From positions 1 to 19,963 of the forward strand of contig SMYP01000155.1 of assembly GCA_007050895.1 (NCBI GenBank): 19,963 nt of DNA, given 5' to 3'. Source of the DNA: Candidatus Bathyarchaeota archaeon (GTDB lineage Archaea; Thermoproteota; Bathyarchaeia; Bathyarchaeales; UBA233). Position numbers and translations under genes: made by a program. Below the pieces are notes generated by a model. It did not search any database. It saw only the letters and a list, made by a program, of their open reading frames with translations, and was not told the DNA's origin. Positions 8,270 to 14,941 of the stretch are shown piece after piece (position 1 is the first letter of the stretch; each line of letters begins with the position of its first letter).

Positions 8270-9346
8270 GTAGAAAAACGGGCTGCAATCATACTTTCAG
8301 GAGGAAGAGCTGAAAGATTCCAGAACGTCCGCGCGACTTGGCAAGACAAGGCTCTTGTTAGACTTCGTGGAAAGCCCCTTCTAATCCACGCTTTGGAAAA
8401 CGTTAGCAAAGTTGTGGAAGAAATCGTCATATGCGTTAATAACGAAAACCGAAAGACGCAATATTCTGAAGTTCTAGAAAAATACAACTTTGTAAATGCT
8501 AAATTGCTAGTCGATGAGCCCTGCAACCAAATAGCGGGACCCATCGTGGGAATTCTGACAGGACTAATGAACATAAAAGCAGATTACTGCTTTACGCTAC
8601 CATCGGATATGCCTATGCTAAAGCCAAAAATTATCGATTACATGTTTAGTGCGGCAAAAGACGCCCTAGTTGTCGTGCCAATGTGGCCAAATGGGAGACT
8701 GGAAACGTTAACCATGGTTTTCAAAATGCCGGAAACATTGGAAATAACTAAAGCACTTTGCCTGCTTAGTCGTCCTCGCTCAGACGACATTATAAGAGGT
8801 GCCTTGAAAATTTTGCTTATCTCCACAGTTGATGAAATACGAACTTACGACCCTGAACTAAAAAGCTTCATAAACATCAACTCTCAAGAAGATTTGATTA
8901 AATTACAACCGCGTCAAGCTCAAGGATCAGTCGCTGGAAGCTTGCATTTAAATTTAGACGATCCACCAATTCTCGAAATTCGGTTTCTTCAAAAAGCGGC
9001 ATCACTCTTCAATGAAGGAGAGTTTTCAGAAGCAGCAGACGCCTTTTCAACTTCAGCATCAAAGTTGGAGAAAGAAAACTCGTATTTTTGGGCAGGAATA
9101 TGCCGAGAAAACGAGGGAAAAAGTCTGTTGAGCTTGTTGAAACATCAAACCAAACGAGAGAGCGCCATAAAACAGAAAATGATAGGTAAAAAAGCTCTCT
9201 TAAAAGCCGCATTCAATTATGGATGCGAAGCTGAAATATACGAGAACAGAAACTGTATTTTCTTAGCGGAACGAGCAAGGTCGAACAAGAAATGGTGTGA
9301 ATCAGTGGTGAATAATCTTGAAGGTCAAAAAGATCTTTTGTATTGA
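8270..9346 (+). CDS. mobA: MobA-like NTP transferase with C-terminal helical domain
   Basis: Residues 1 to ~200 form a molybdenum cofactor guanylyl/cytidylyl-transferase domain of the MobA/MocA type, which attaches a nucleotide to molybdopterin. Visible motifs are IILSGGRAERF followed by WQDKALVRLRGKPLL, IAGPIVGILTGL and the metal-binding LPSDMPML. Residues ~215-358 are an added helical region resembling TPR/MIT helices (RFLQKAASLFNEGEFSEAADAFSTS). The frame is open from a stop at 8252, and the conserved motif begins only seven codons after a GTA at 8270. There is no ATG, GTG or TTG before the motif. GGAGG at 8256-8260, nine bases before the GTA, marks that as the likely start. A start at the internal TTG 8393 would delete the nucleotide-binding motif. 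An ATG at 8254 is in the wrong frame. Confidence 0.88.
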   Translation, partial: VEKRAAIILSGGRAERFQNVRATWQDKALVRLRGKPLLIHALENVSKVVEEIVICVNNENRKTQYSEVLEKYNFVNAKLLVDEPCNQIAGPIVGILTGLMNIKADYCFTLPSDMPMLKPKIIDYMFSAAKDALVVVPMWPNGRLETLTMVFKMPETLEITKALCLLSRPRSDDIIRGALKILLISTVDEIRTYDPELKSFININSQEDLIKLQPRQAQGSVAGSLHLNLDDPPILEIRFLQKAASLFNEGEFSEAADAFSTSASKLEKENSYFWAGICRENEGKSLLSLLKHQTKRESAIKQKMIGKKALLKAAFNYGCEAEIYENRNCIFLAERARSNKKWCESVVNNLEGQKDLLY

Positions 9347-9399
9347 AGTAATAGATAGAAGCTTGAAATACAGTCGGTGCTATAGAATGAGAAGCACGA

Positions 9400-9408
9400 T
9401 TTATTAGA
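9400..9408 (+). promoter_or_regulatory. TATA-like box for mobB
   Basis: TTTATTAGA lies 50 bases before the proposed mobB start. The identical nonamer occurs upstream of the first nucleotidyltransferase gene (10990). A transcript beginning near 9428 would include GGAGAG at 9435-9440 and leave ~22 bases before the proposed ACG start. Confidence 0.4.
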
Positions 9409-9449
9409 ATAGAGGTCAATAATTTTTCCGAGATGGAGAGTGTGATCTA

Positions 9450-10004
9450 ACGGTCTTAGTTATAGCAGCTGTTGGAAAAAGCGGTTCAGGAAAGACTACC
9501 ACACTCGAATACTTGGTTTCAAATCTTACCGGTGAAGGATACGTAGTTGGGGCGATTAAGCACATTTACCATAAAGACTTCAAAGTAGATGAAGAGGGCA
9601 CAAACACTTGGAGATACGCCAAAGCAGGAGCGAAGGTAGTAACAGCTATTTCAGCTGAAGAGATAGTCATCATAAGAAAAACGGAAGCGAATATAAACGA
9701 TTTGAAACAGGTTGTTGGACTTTTAAGAGATGAAAAATTAGATATCATAGTTGTGGAGGGATTCCGCGGCCTTGTAGAAAAAAGAAAAGATGTTCTAAAG
9801 ATAGTCACAGCCAAAGATGAAGACAGCCTTAGAATAACGCTAGGGGGAATTGCCCAGCCTGTAATTGCTGTTACAGGCGTGATTGGGCAACAAAAACCCC
9901 AAATCGAACTTGATATACCACTGATCAATATACCTGCAGAAGGAAAAAAGCTTCTTAAACTGGTTAAAGAATACCTGACGAAAATAAAATTTAATGAAGG
10001 TTAA
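9450..10004 (+). CDS. mobB: MobB-type GTP-binding molybdenum cofactor protein
   Basis: MobB binds GTP and assists MobA in building the dinucleotide form of molybdopterin. The P-loop GKSGSGKT follows VLVIAAV at the N-terminus. Typical downstream motifs are GYVVGAIKHIYH, GTNTWRYAKAGA, and DIIVVEGF with the Walker B region. The protein has ~184 residues, near the family size. The conserved N-terminus starts directly after ACG at 9450. Between the in-frame stop at 9420 and the P-loop there is no ATG, GTG or TTG; the first standard start, TTG at 9513, would remove the P-loop. GGAGAG at 9435-9440 lies nine bases before the ACG. It ends in a four-base tail-to-tail overlap with the next gene. Confidence 0.9.
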   Translation, partial: TVLVIAAVGKSGSGKTTTLEYLVSNLTGEGYVVGAIKHIYHKDFKVDEEGTNTWRYAKAGAKVVTAISAEEIVIIRKTEANINDLKQVVGLLRDEKLDIIVVEGFRGLVEKRKDVLKIVTAKDEDSLRITLGGIAQPVIAVTGVIGQQKPQIELDIPLINIPAEGKKLLKLVKEYLTKIKFNEG

Positions 10005-10948
10005 GGTCTATACCCGCTGAGCGTACACAAAGCCAAAGCAGCTGCTGTTATATCGGCGGTAGTTCCAGGGTTAAGAAGGTTCCCTGAGCTACGCAAACGC
10101 TTGTCCAACTCGAGTATACTTTCTTTACCTTCAGAAGTTTCCAAGCCGCCCAATTCGAGGATTTTCTTCGCCTCTATCGAGACTTCACGTGCTTTTTCAG
10201 GGCCGACTTTTCGGGCTATAAACGTATCTGGGTGCTCAGACATGATTCTAAGAAAAGTTTGAACAACGGCCGTGTTCAAGTCGCCGCGTTCAAGCTGCGC
10301 AGCCAAATAAGGATAAGCCATTTCAAATGTTATGGCGTAACTATTAACCCATTCAGAACAAATTTCATCATAAGCAGCAGCTATCTTAAAAACCTCATAA
10401 AGCGAAATATTCTCCTCAAGAAGCCGCGTCTTAGATGTCGGATCAGTAACGTCGAGATCCGGCGCCCCGCTAAGACCACTGGGCTTTGCCACATCTATTG
10501 CCTCGTATAGGCTAACAGCGTCTTCAGCCGTTGTCGATTCGACCGCCAATCGCAAGTTTTTTCTTAACCGTGAAAAATCAAAAACTAACTTTTCCGTAAT
10601 AGGTGTCATACCTGCCGCAACTGCAAGGGGAACTAAAAGTATCACAGTGCCAAGTACCGTATTTCCACCCTTTTGCCATTTCTTAATGTCGATGGCACAT
10701 TTTTTTATTATCCATCCGATACCAACATCGCCAACTATGAGATTGCTGTTGTTTACTTTTACTCCACGCCGTGCAGCTTCTTCAAACCAAGATTTAGCAG
10801 CTACTGCGGAAGCCACAAAATGTTCGATTCGTGTGCCTTCAAAGCTTGAGGTTGGAGTAACATTTCCAGGCTTGGAGGCTGTTACTTCGAGCAGCATTGC
10901 CAGTTCCAAACAGTTGGAGATATACTTAGCTTTTTCAGGGCTTTGCAT
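10001..10948 (-). CDS. CitG/MdcB-like triphosphoribosyl-dephospho-CoA synthase family protein
   Basis: The 315-residue protein belongs to the CitG/MdcB family, whose bacterial members make the 2'-(5''-triphosphoribosyl)-3'-dephospho-CoA prosthetic group of citrate or malonate lyases. Seen motifs are EVTASKPGNVTP (residues 21-32), HFVASAVA, VGDVGIGW and GGNTVLGTVILLVPLAVAAG (residues 94-113). No lyase acyl-carrier gene is in the window, so the true substrate in this archaeon is open; a nucleotide or pterin-type cofactor is possible (inference). The ATG at 10948 has no ribosome site, but a TATA-like box ~21 bases upstream suggests an almost leaderless transcript. It converges with mobB. Confidence 0.82.
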   Translation of the reverse strand: MQSPEKAKYISNCLELAMLLEVTASKPGNVTPTSSFEGTRIEHFVASAVAAKSWFEEAARRGVKVNNSNLIVGDVGIGWIIKKCAIDIKKWQKGGNTVLGTVILLVPLAVAAGMTPITEKLVFDFSRLRKNLRLAVESTTAEDAVSLYEAIDVAKPSGLSGAPDLDVTDPTSKTRLLEENISLYEVFKIAAAYDEICSEWVNSYAITFEMAYPYLAAQLERGDLNTAVVQTFLRIMSEHPDTFIARKVGPEKAREVSIEAKKILELGGLETSEGKESILELDKRLRSSGNLLNPGTTADITAAALALCTLSGYRP

Positions 10949-10964
10949 CTGAAATAACGCACCT

Positions 10965-10975
10965 GATTTAAGTTA
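10965..10975 (-). promoter_or_regulatory. TATA-like box for the CitG-like gene
   Basis: On the minus strand the site reads TAACTTAAATC. Its position puts transcription start within a few bases of the ATG at 10948. Together with the absence of a purine-rich ribosome site, this points to leaderless translation. Confidence 0.45.
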
Positions 10976-10989
10976 GGGTTCAAAAAAGG

Positions 10990-10998
10990 TTTATTAGA
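10990..10998 (+). promoter_or_regulatory. TATA-like box for nucleotidyltransferase gene 1
   Basis: TTTATTAGA, identical to the box before mobB, lies 46 bases before the ATG at 11036. A start of transcription near 11018-11020 would leave AGGA (11024-11027) in the leader. Confidence 0.4.
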
Positions 10999-11035
10999 GT
11001 TTTGCAAAAAGCTACAACCGCACAGGATGATCATA

Positions 11036-12049
11036 ATGTTAGCACGAGAAGGGGATTTGATTGAGACAGAAAACCACGTAATTTTCGATGTTAAGGGTTC
11101 GATCCATCCACCAAACAGGATTATAGCGTTTCCTAGGTATATTCCTTCATCTCAAGGCACGCGTCGAAGACAAGAGAACTTATATGGCAAGATTTACAGT
11201 TTTAGGGAGCGTTTTAGGTTTCTTGAGCAAAACATGCCTGACCTGATAGTGTATGACGCGGTATTTGATGAGATCCTTTGCGAAGTTCCCAATGGAATTG
11301 TAGTGGAGCATTATGATCCAATTGAGAAGCTTAGGTTACTACGTAAAACCAATAACCTTGAAACTTTGGAGCGGAAGGTAGTGCAACTCACCGATGAGTT
11401 GAAGGAAGAATCAGGTATTGCATGGAGCTCGATTGGGATTTCGGGCTCTGTACTTGTTGGATTGCACACGGTGAAGTCTGATATTGACCCTATTGTTTAC
11501 GGTGTGGAAAACTCGCGCAGGGCGTACGAAGCGTTGGAAGCCTTGCTAAAGGATGATGCGTCCAATTTTAAACAATATACACGCGAAGAGTTGAGGGGAC
11601 TTTTCGATTTCCGTTCGAAAGATACCATCATGAGCTTCGAAGACTTTGCTCGGGTCGAAAGGCGAAAGGCATTCCAAGGCATGTTTGAAGGCACTGACTA
11701 TTTCATTCGATTCGTGAAAGATTGGAACCAATTAACCGAACAGTACGGCGACATCCGCTACAAGAACGTCGGGTACGCGAAGATTAAGGCTTCAATCGCT
11801 GATGACTCCGAAGCCCTTTTCACACCATGCACTTACAGGATCGAAAACGTCACGGTTGCAGAAGGTACAAAGCTGGAGCCAATATTGGAAATTGTATCTT
11901 TCCGTGGCAGATTTTGTGAACAAGCCCGAAAAGGCGAGACAATAATAGCACAAGGAAAAGTTGAACTTGTAACAAGCAAGCGAGAAGAGCAAGCACATTA
12001 TCGGATTATTCTTGGTAACAACCTGTCAGACTATATGGTACTTTCCTAA
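11036..12049 (+). CDS. Nucleotidyltransferase-fold protein, paralogue 1
   Basis: This 337-residue protein belongs to the DNA polymerase beta-like minimal nucleotidyltransferase fold. The active-site motif GISGSVLVGLHTVKSDIDPIVYG (~residues 144-166) contains the GS and DxD metal-binding elements. It has a long N-terminal part with GSIHPPNRIIAFPRYIP and a C-terminal part with ADDSEALFTPCTY and a strand-rich, OB-like segment (GETIIAQGKVELV). Two paralogues follow on the other strand and share all these blocks. Substrate is unknown; tRNA, RNA or small-molecule nucleotidylation are all possible. The ATG at 11036 is favoured by AGGA eight bases upstream; ATG at 11027 is an alternative. The stop overlaps the stop of paralogue 2 by four bases, tail to tail. 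Confidence 0.85.
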   Translation: MLAREGDLIETENHVIFDVKGSIHPPNRIIAFPRYIPSSQGTRRRQENLYGKIYSFRERFRFLEQNMPDLIVYDAVFDEILCEVPNGIVVEHYDPIEKLRLLRKTNNLETLERKVVQLTDELKEESGIAWSSIGISGSVLVGLHTVKSDIDPIVYGVENSRRAYEALEALLKDDASNFKQYTREELRGLFDFRSKDTIMSFEDFARVERRKAFQGMFEGTDYFIRFVKDWNQLTEQYGDIRYKNVGYAKIKASIADDSEALFTPCTYRIENVTVAEGTKLEPILEIVSFRGRFCEQARKGETIIAQGKVELVTSKREEQAHYRIILGNNLSDYMVLS

Positions 12050-13122
12050 CGTAACTTAGTCACCTTCAGGACTTGCTCGTAATAACGCGGGCAATAGGTC
12101 AGGGTTACCTGATGAAAACTGCCTTCAGGTGAAATTACTTCTTCTAAGTTACCTTCAACATAGATTTTTTCGTCTTTTTGAACTTGCAGCCTGAACTCTT
12201 CCATGTAAGAGAAAACTCGAACGGCTTCAATCGCTTCTCTTGTACCACTCAAAACTTCTAAGGGCTTAATGATATATACCGACGGAATAAAAGGCGCATC
12301 AGCATCATCTACTATGGATGCTTCAAGTTTTACCCAGCCCTTATTCACTATTCGGGCTTCAGGGTTATATTCTGAGAAGATCTCATTCCAAGCCTTCACA
12401 GGCTCGAACTCTGTTTTTATAACTCTACCAGTCTTAGAATCCTTAAACTGTCCGTAAATCTGCTTTCGCCTTTGATGCCAAAGAAATTCTTTAACTGTGA
12501 AATTTTTAAAACGCCACTGTTTTCCTCGCATGACGTCTTTACTACCAAACTCGTTTCTAAAATACGAAGAGTCATCAGCGTACAGTGCTTCCAGCGTTTC
12601 TCGCACAATATTGTTTTCTTCTCTTCCGTAGACTATGAAATCTATATCTGAGAAATCTGGGTGGTGAAATCCATGAAGCATTGATCCAAACACTCCAAAA
12701 TTCTCACCATCCAATCTTGAGTGGCTCAAAATCGTTTTCAAAACACGTTGCATGGCGTCGACAAGTTTGTCTTTTTGTTCTGTCTCTATTAGCGAAGATA
12801 ATCTTTCTTCGGGTTTCCTAGTTGCTATTACGTCGCTGGAGTGGATACCTACGACTTTTCGTCTGAGCATCTCATGGAAAACAGTGTACTGTGGGAATTT
12901 CTTGAAAACAAGTTGCAGGCCTTCGTCGTTGTAGAACTTATAAAAGTACTGATTGCCACCTGTTCTTGGTGCTCGCAGATCTTTTGATGTGAAAATCGTC
13001 GCTGAGCCATATTCAGCATCGCAAATATAAGCGTTCGGAGGATGACTGTAGCCGAATATGCGGAGAAGTAAGCCTTCAGGTGTTAGTACGGAGTCGCGAT
13101 CTCTAAGGTTTAGATTGGCCAA
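12046..13122 (-). CDS. Nucleotidyltransferase-fold protein, paralogue 2
   Basis: The 358-residue protein has the same architecture as its neighbours. The N-terminal block is [17 protein letters not shown], the active site is [24 protein letters not shown] (~residues 142-165), and the C-terminal block is [16 protein letters not shown]. It ends with a strand-rich tail containing [14 protein letters not shown] longer insert after the catalytic domain ([20 protein letters not shown]) distinguishes it. The start is TTG at 13122, inside the last codons of paralogue 3 (13-base overlap), with GAGG ten bases upstream, so the two are co-translated. The catalytic residues look intact. Function is not known to me. 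Confidence 0.84.
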   Translation of the reverse strand: MANLNLRDRDSVLTPEGLLLRIFGYSHPPNAYICDAEYGSATIFTSKDLRAPRTGGNQYFYKFYNDEGLQLVFKKFPQYTVFHEMLRRKVVGIHSSDVIATRKPEERLSSLIETEQKDKLVDAMQRVLKTILSHSRLDGENFGVFGSMLHGFHHPDFSDIDFIVYGREENNIVRETLEALYADDSSYFRNEFGSKDVMRGKQWRFKNFTVKEFLWHQRRKQIYGQFKDSKTGRVIKTEFEPVKAWNEIFSEYNPEARIVNKGWVKLEASIVDDADAPFIPSVYIIKPLEVLSGTREAIEAVRVFSYMEEFRLQVQKDEKIYVEGNLEEVISPEGSFHQVTLTYCPRYYEQVLKVTKLR

Positions 13123-14135
13123 ATGTATTCTTCCTCAGAGGTTGCAGTTCCAACTACCACTTGATAGTGGATAGCTCCGGTTTTGATTTCTTCGACTCGT
13201 TCCAATTGCCCTGCGACTTTGATTTCGCTTCCTTTGCGAGCAATGTTTCGGTAGCAACCTATGTTTGAAACCACGCGGTCTGGGATCTTATCAAGTAATA
13301 ACTCCGACGGAGCATCAAGGGGTTTGTAGTTGGTAATTTTGTAAATAGCGGGGCGAAATATGGCTTCCGTGTCGTCATTCACAGTGCACTGAAAACGCAA
13401 GGGGGCAATGGAAGAGAAACGCTCTTTGCCGTACCATGTGCTAATCTCAGAGGGCTTGCGTGTGGAGTTGTACATGATTACCTTGCCCTTGTAACGACCT
13501 TGAAATTTCCTAGCAGCATCTAAGCGGTTGCCGATTATATAGCTTAATTTGCCTTCGTTTACAAGCCGGGCTATGGTTGATTCTACGACGCGGAAGTTTT
13601 CTGAGCCGTAAACGACGAAGTCTATATCGGACTCGGGAGCGTGCATATCCAAAGCTATGGAACCGTGTATTCCGAAATTGTCTAGATCGACATCTGATTC
13701 TTCAGACAACAGGTTGAGGAGTTCAAGTGCCAGTTTTTGTAGGCTGTCAGGCTTCTCCACTTCACGTAAAGCTGCCAAACGTTCTCGAGGAACAAAAACG
13801 CGTTCAATCAAGCTCAGCGGAGCGGTAATCAGTTCTTTCTTGCGCAAGTAGCAATAGTATAGATAATCAGGGAAATTTTCTCTAAACGTCTCAATAAACT
13901 TCGTGTAATTCCCAGCAGTGTAAAGCTTCTCTGCTCTGAAAAGCTGCTTGTCACCGTATTTCCAAGTTCTTTTCAGCATTTGCACATTGAAGAGAGAGTG
14001 GAACTCCGCGGGGATATACTTGAGAAACGCGAAAACCCGATCTTCAGGGTGCTCATACCCGAAAGTGTTGAAAATGAAACCGTCTCTCGTAACGAACGTG
14101 TCTCCGTCCGCAGGATCCCATTCAGTTATAGTCGT
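13110..14135 (-). CDS. Nucleotidyltransferase-fold protein, paralogue 3 (non-standard start)
   Basis: The active site is [23 protein letters not shown], followed by [16 protein letters not shown] and the tail motif [13 protein letters not shown]. The first standard start codon (GTG at 13985) would cut off sequence clearly homologous to the paralogues: [15 protein letters not shown] and VFAFLKYIP are encoded between 14110 and 14000 and match VIFDVKGSIHPP and IIAFPRYIP of paralogue 1. The frame is open up to a TAA at 14171-14169 with no ATG, GTG or TTG in that stretch. ACG at 14135 (seven bases after GGTG) gives a natural N-terminus, [14 protein letters not shown], and 341 residues; ATA at 14129 is an alternative. 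It overlaps paralogue 2 by 13 bases. Confidence 0.83.
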   Translation of the reverse strand, partial: TTITEWDPADGDTFVTRDGFIFNTFGYEHPEDRVFAFLKYIPAEFHSLFNVQMLKRTWKYGDKQLFRAEKLYTAGNYTKFIETFRENFPDYLYYCYLRKKELITAPLSLIERVFVPRERLAALREVEKPDSLQKLALELLNLLSEESDVDLDNFGIHGSIALDMHAPESDIDFVVYGSENFRVVESTIARLVNEGKLSYIIGNRLDAARKFQGRYKGKVIMYNSTRKPSEISTWYGKERFSSIAPLRFQCTVNDDTEAIFRPAIYKITNYKPLDAPSELLLDKIPDRVVSNIGCYRNIARKGSEIKVAGQLERVEEIKTGAIHYQVVVGTATSEEEYIWPI

Positions 14136-14288
14136 TTTGAAACACCGCGAAAAAGATAAAGATGAAGATTAAAAAAGCTATGCATTCAAAATGACTTTGG
14201 TTCATCCACAAATCAAAAAATTCAACTTAAATCGGGTTTTAATTTTAGGAGGGGGTGGTTTCCAAAAGTATCAGCTAAATCCATAATT

Positions 14289-14297
14289 CTTAAATTC
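14289..14297 (+). promoter_or_regulatory. TATA-like box for the winged-helix regulator
   Basis: CTTAAATTC lies ~37 bases before the TTG start at 14330. A transcript start near 14318 would leave a ~12-base leader containing GGG at 14321-14323. Confidence 0.35.
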
Positions 14298-14329
14298 TTT
14301 AGTCACAACACCTTACCTAAGGGTTACTG

Positions 14330-14800
14330 TTGAGTGTAAAATTACATCCTTATGTAGTTTTTCTTCCAGCTGAGCAAAAAGACAAAATATTAAGCGCCAT
14401 ATTTGGTTCCAAAGCAGGGGTGGATGTCTTAAGATTCTCGCTTAAACAAGGAATCGCAAAAAACATCTACCAAAAAGATTTAGTGAATAACCTGAATTAC
14501 TCGAATAAAACAATAATAGGAAACCTAAAAACCCTCACAAACCTCGGTGTTCTGACCGAATGCATGGAAAAGAACGAAAAAGAAAAACGAATAATCTGGG
14601 TAAAGACCTACCAGCTCACAGACCTCGGCAAATGGTTTGCATTGTTGCTAGCCGAAGAAAAGGAAATAACAGAAGAAGAAAAGGCTGAAATACTGCAAAG
14701 TCTCTTCCGCACTTACGTGAAACTAGTCAAAAACCTAGCAGAAGAATTAAAAATCGAAAAGAAAAAACTCAAAGAAATCTATCAAGAAGAAATGATTTGA
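14330..14800 (+). CDS. Winged-helix transcriptional regulator
   Basis: The 156-residue protein has an HTH/winged-helix domain at about residues 15-85. An AKNIYQKDLVNNLNYSNKTI helix pair and recognition segment are followed by LKTLTNLGVLTE and the wing IIWVKTYQLTDLGKWF. This resembles ArsR/MarR-like archaeal regulators. The C-terminal third is rich in Lys and Glu and likely a coiled coil for dimerisation. There is no metal- or ligand-binding cysteine motif. The start is TTG at 14330; an in-frame stop at 14318 limits upstream options, with CTG at 14327 the only other near choice. It faces cdvC tail to tail across a ~140-base gap with a strong inverted repeat. Its target is unknown; control of the cdv cluster is only a guess from proximity. 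Confidence 0.78.
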   Translation: MSVKLHPYVVFLPAEQKDKILSAIFGSKAGVDVLRFSLKQGIAKNIYQKDLVNNLNYSNKTIIGNLKTLTNLGVLTECMEKNEKEKRIIWVKTYQLTDLGKWFALLLAEEKEITEEEKAEILQSLFRTYVKLVKNLAEELKIEKKKLKEIYQEEMI

Positions 14801-14827
14801 TCTCACTCACACAGAAAACCGAGTTGT

Positions 14828-14912
14828 TGGGTTGTGGGGCTTGGAGATAATTTGAGGGGGAGAAGGGAGAGCGTGCTAAAAAGTAAGTCTCCAAACCTTT
14901 CCACCCAACCCA
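14828..14912. repeat. G-rich imperfect inverted repeat downstream of cdvC and the regulator
   Basis: TGGGTTG (14828-14834) pairs with CAACCCA (14906-14912), and TTGGAGA (14841-14847) pairs with TCTCCAA (14888-14894). The two paired blocks lie in the same order and so form one long imperfect stem with a ~40-base loop. The plus strand also has four G runs (14829-31, 14836-39, 14856-60, 14865-67). Located between two convergent genes, it could be a bidirectional terminator, an RNA structure or a small RNA. Confidence 0.55.
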
Positions 14913-14941
14913 GTTTTAAGCCTTTACGTGTTCCCCTCCTT

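Noticed and set aside
9009..9419. Minus-strand ORFs opposite the MobA C-terminal domain
   Set aside because: The plus-strand frame continues without a break from the MobA domain and its helix pattern is protein-like; the antisense frames are low-complexity Leu/Ser/Phe shadows.
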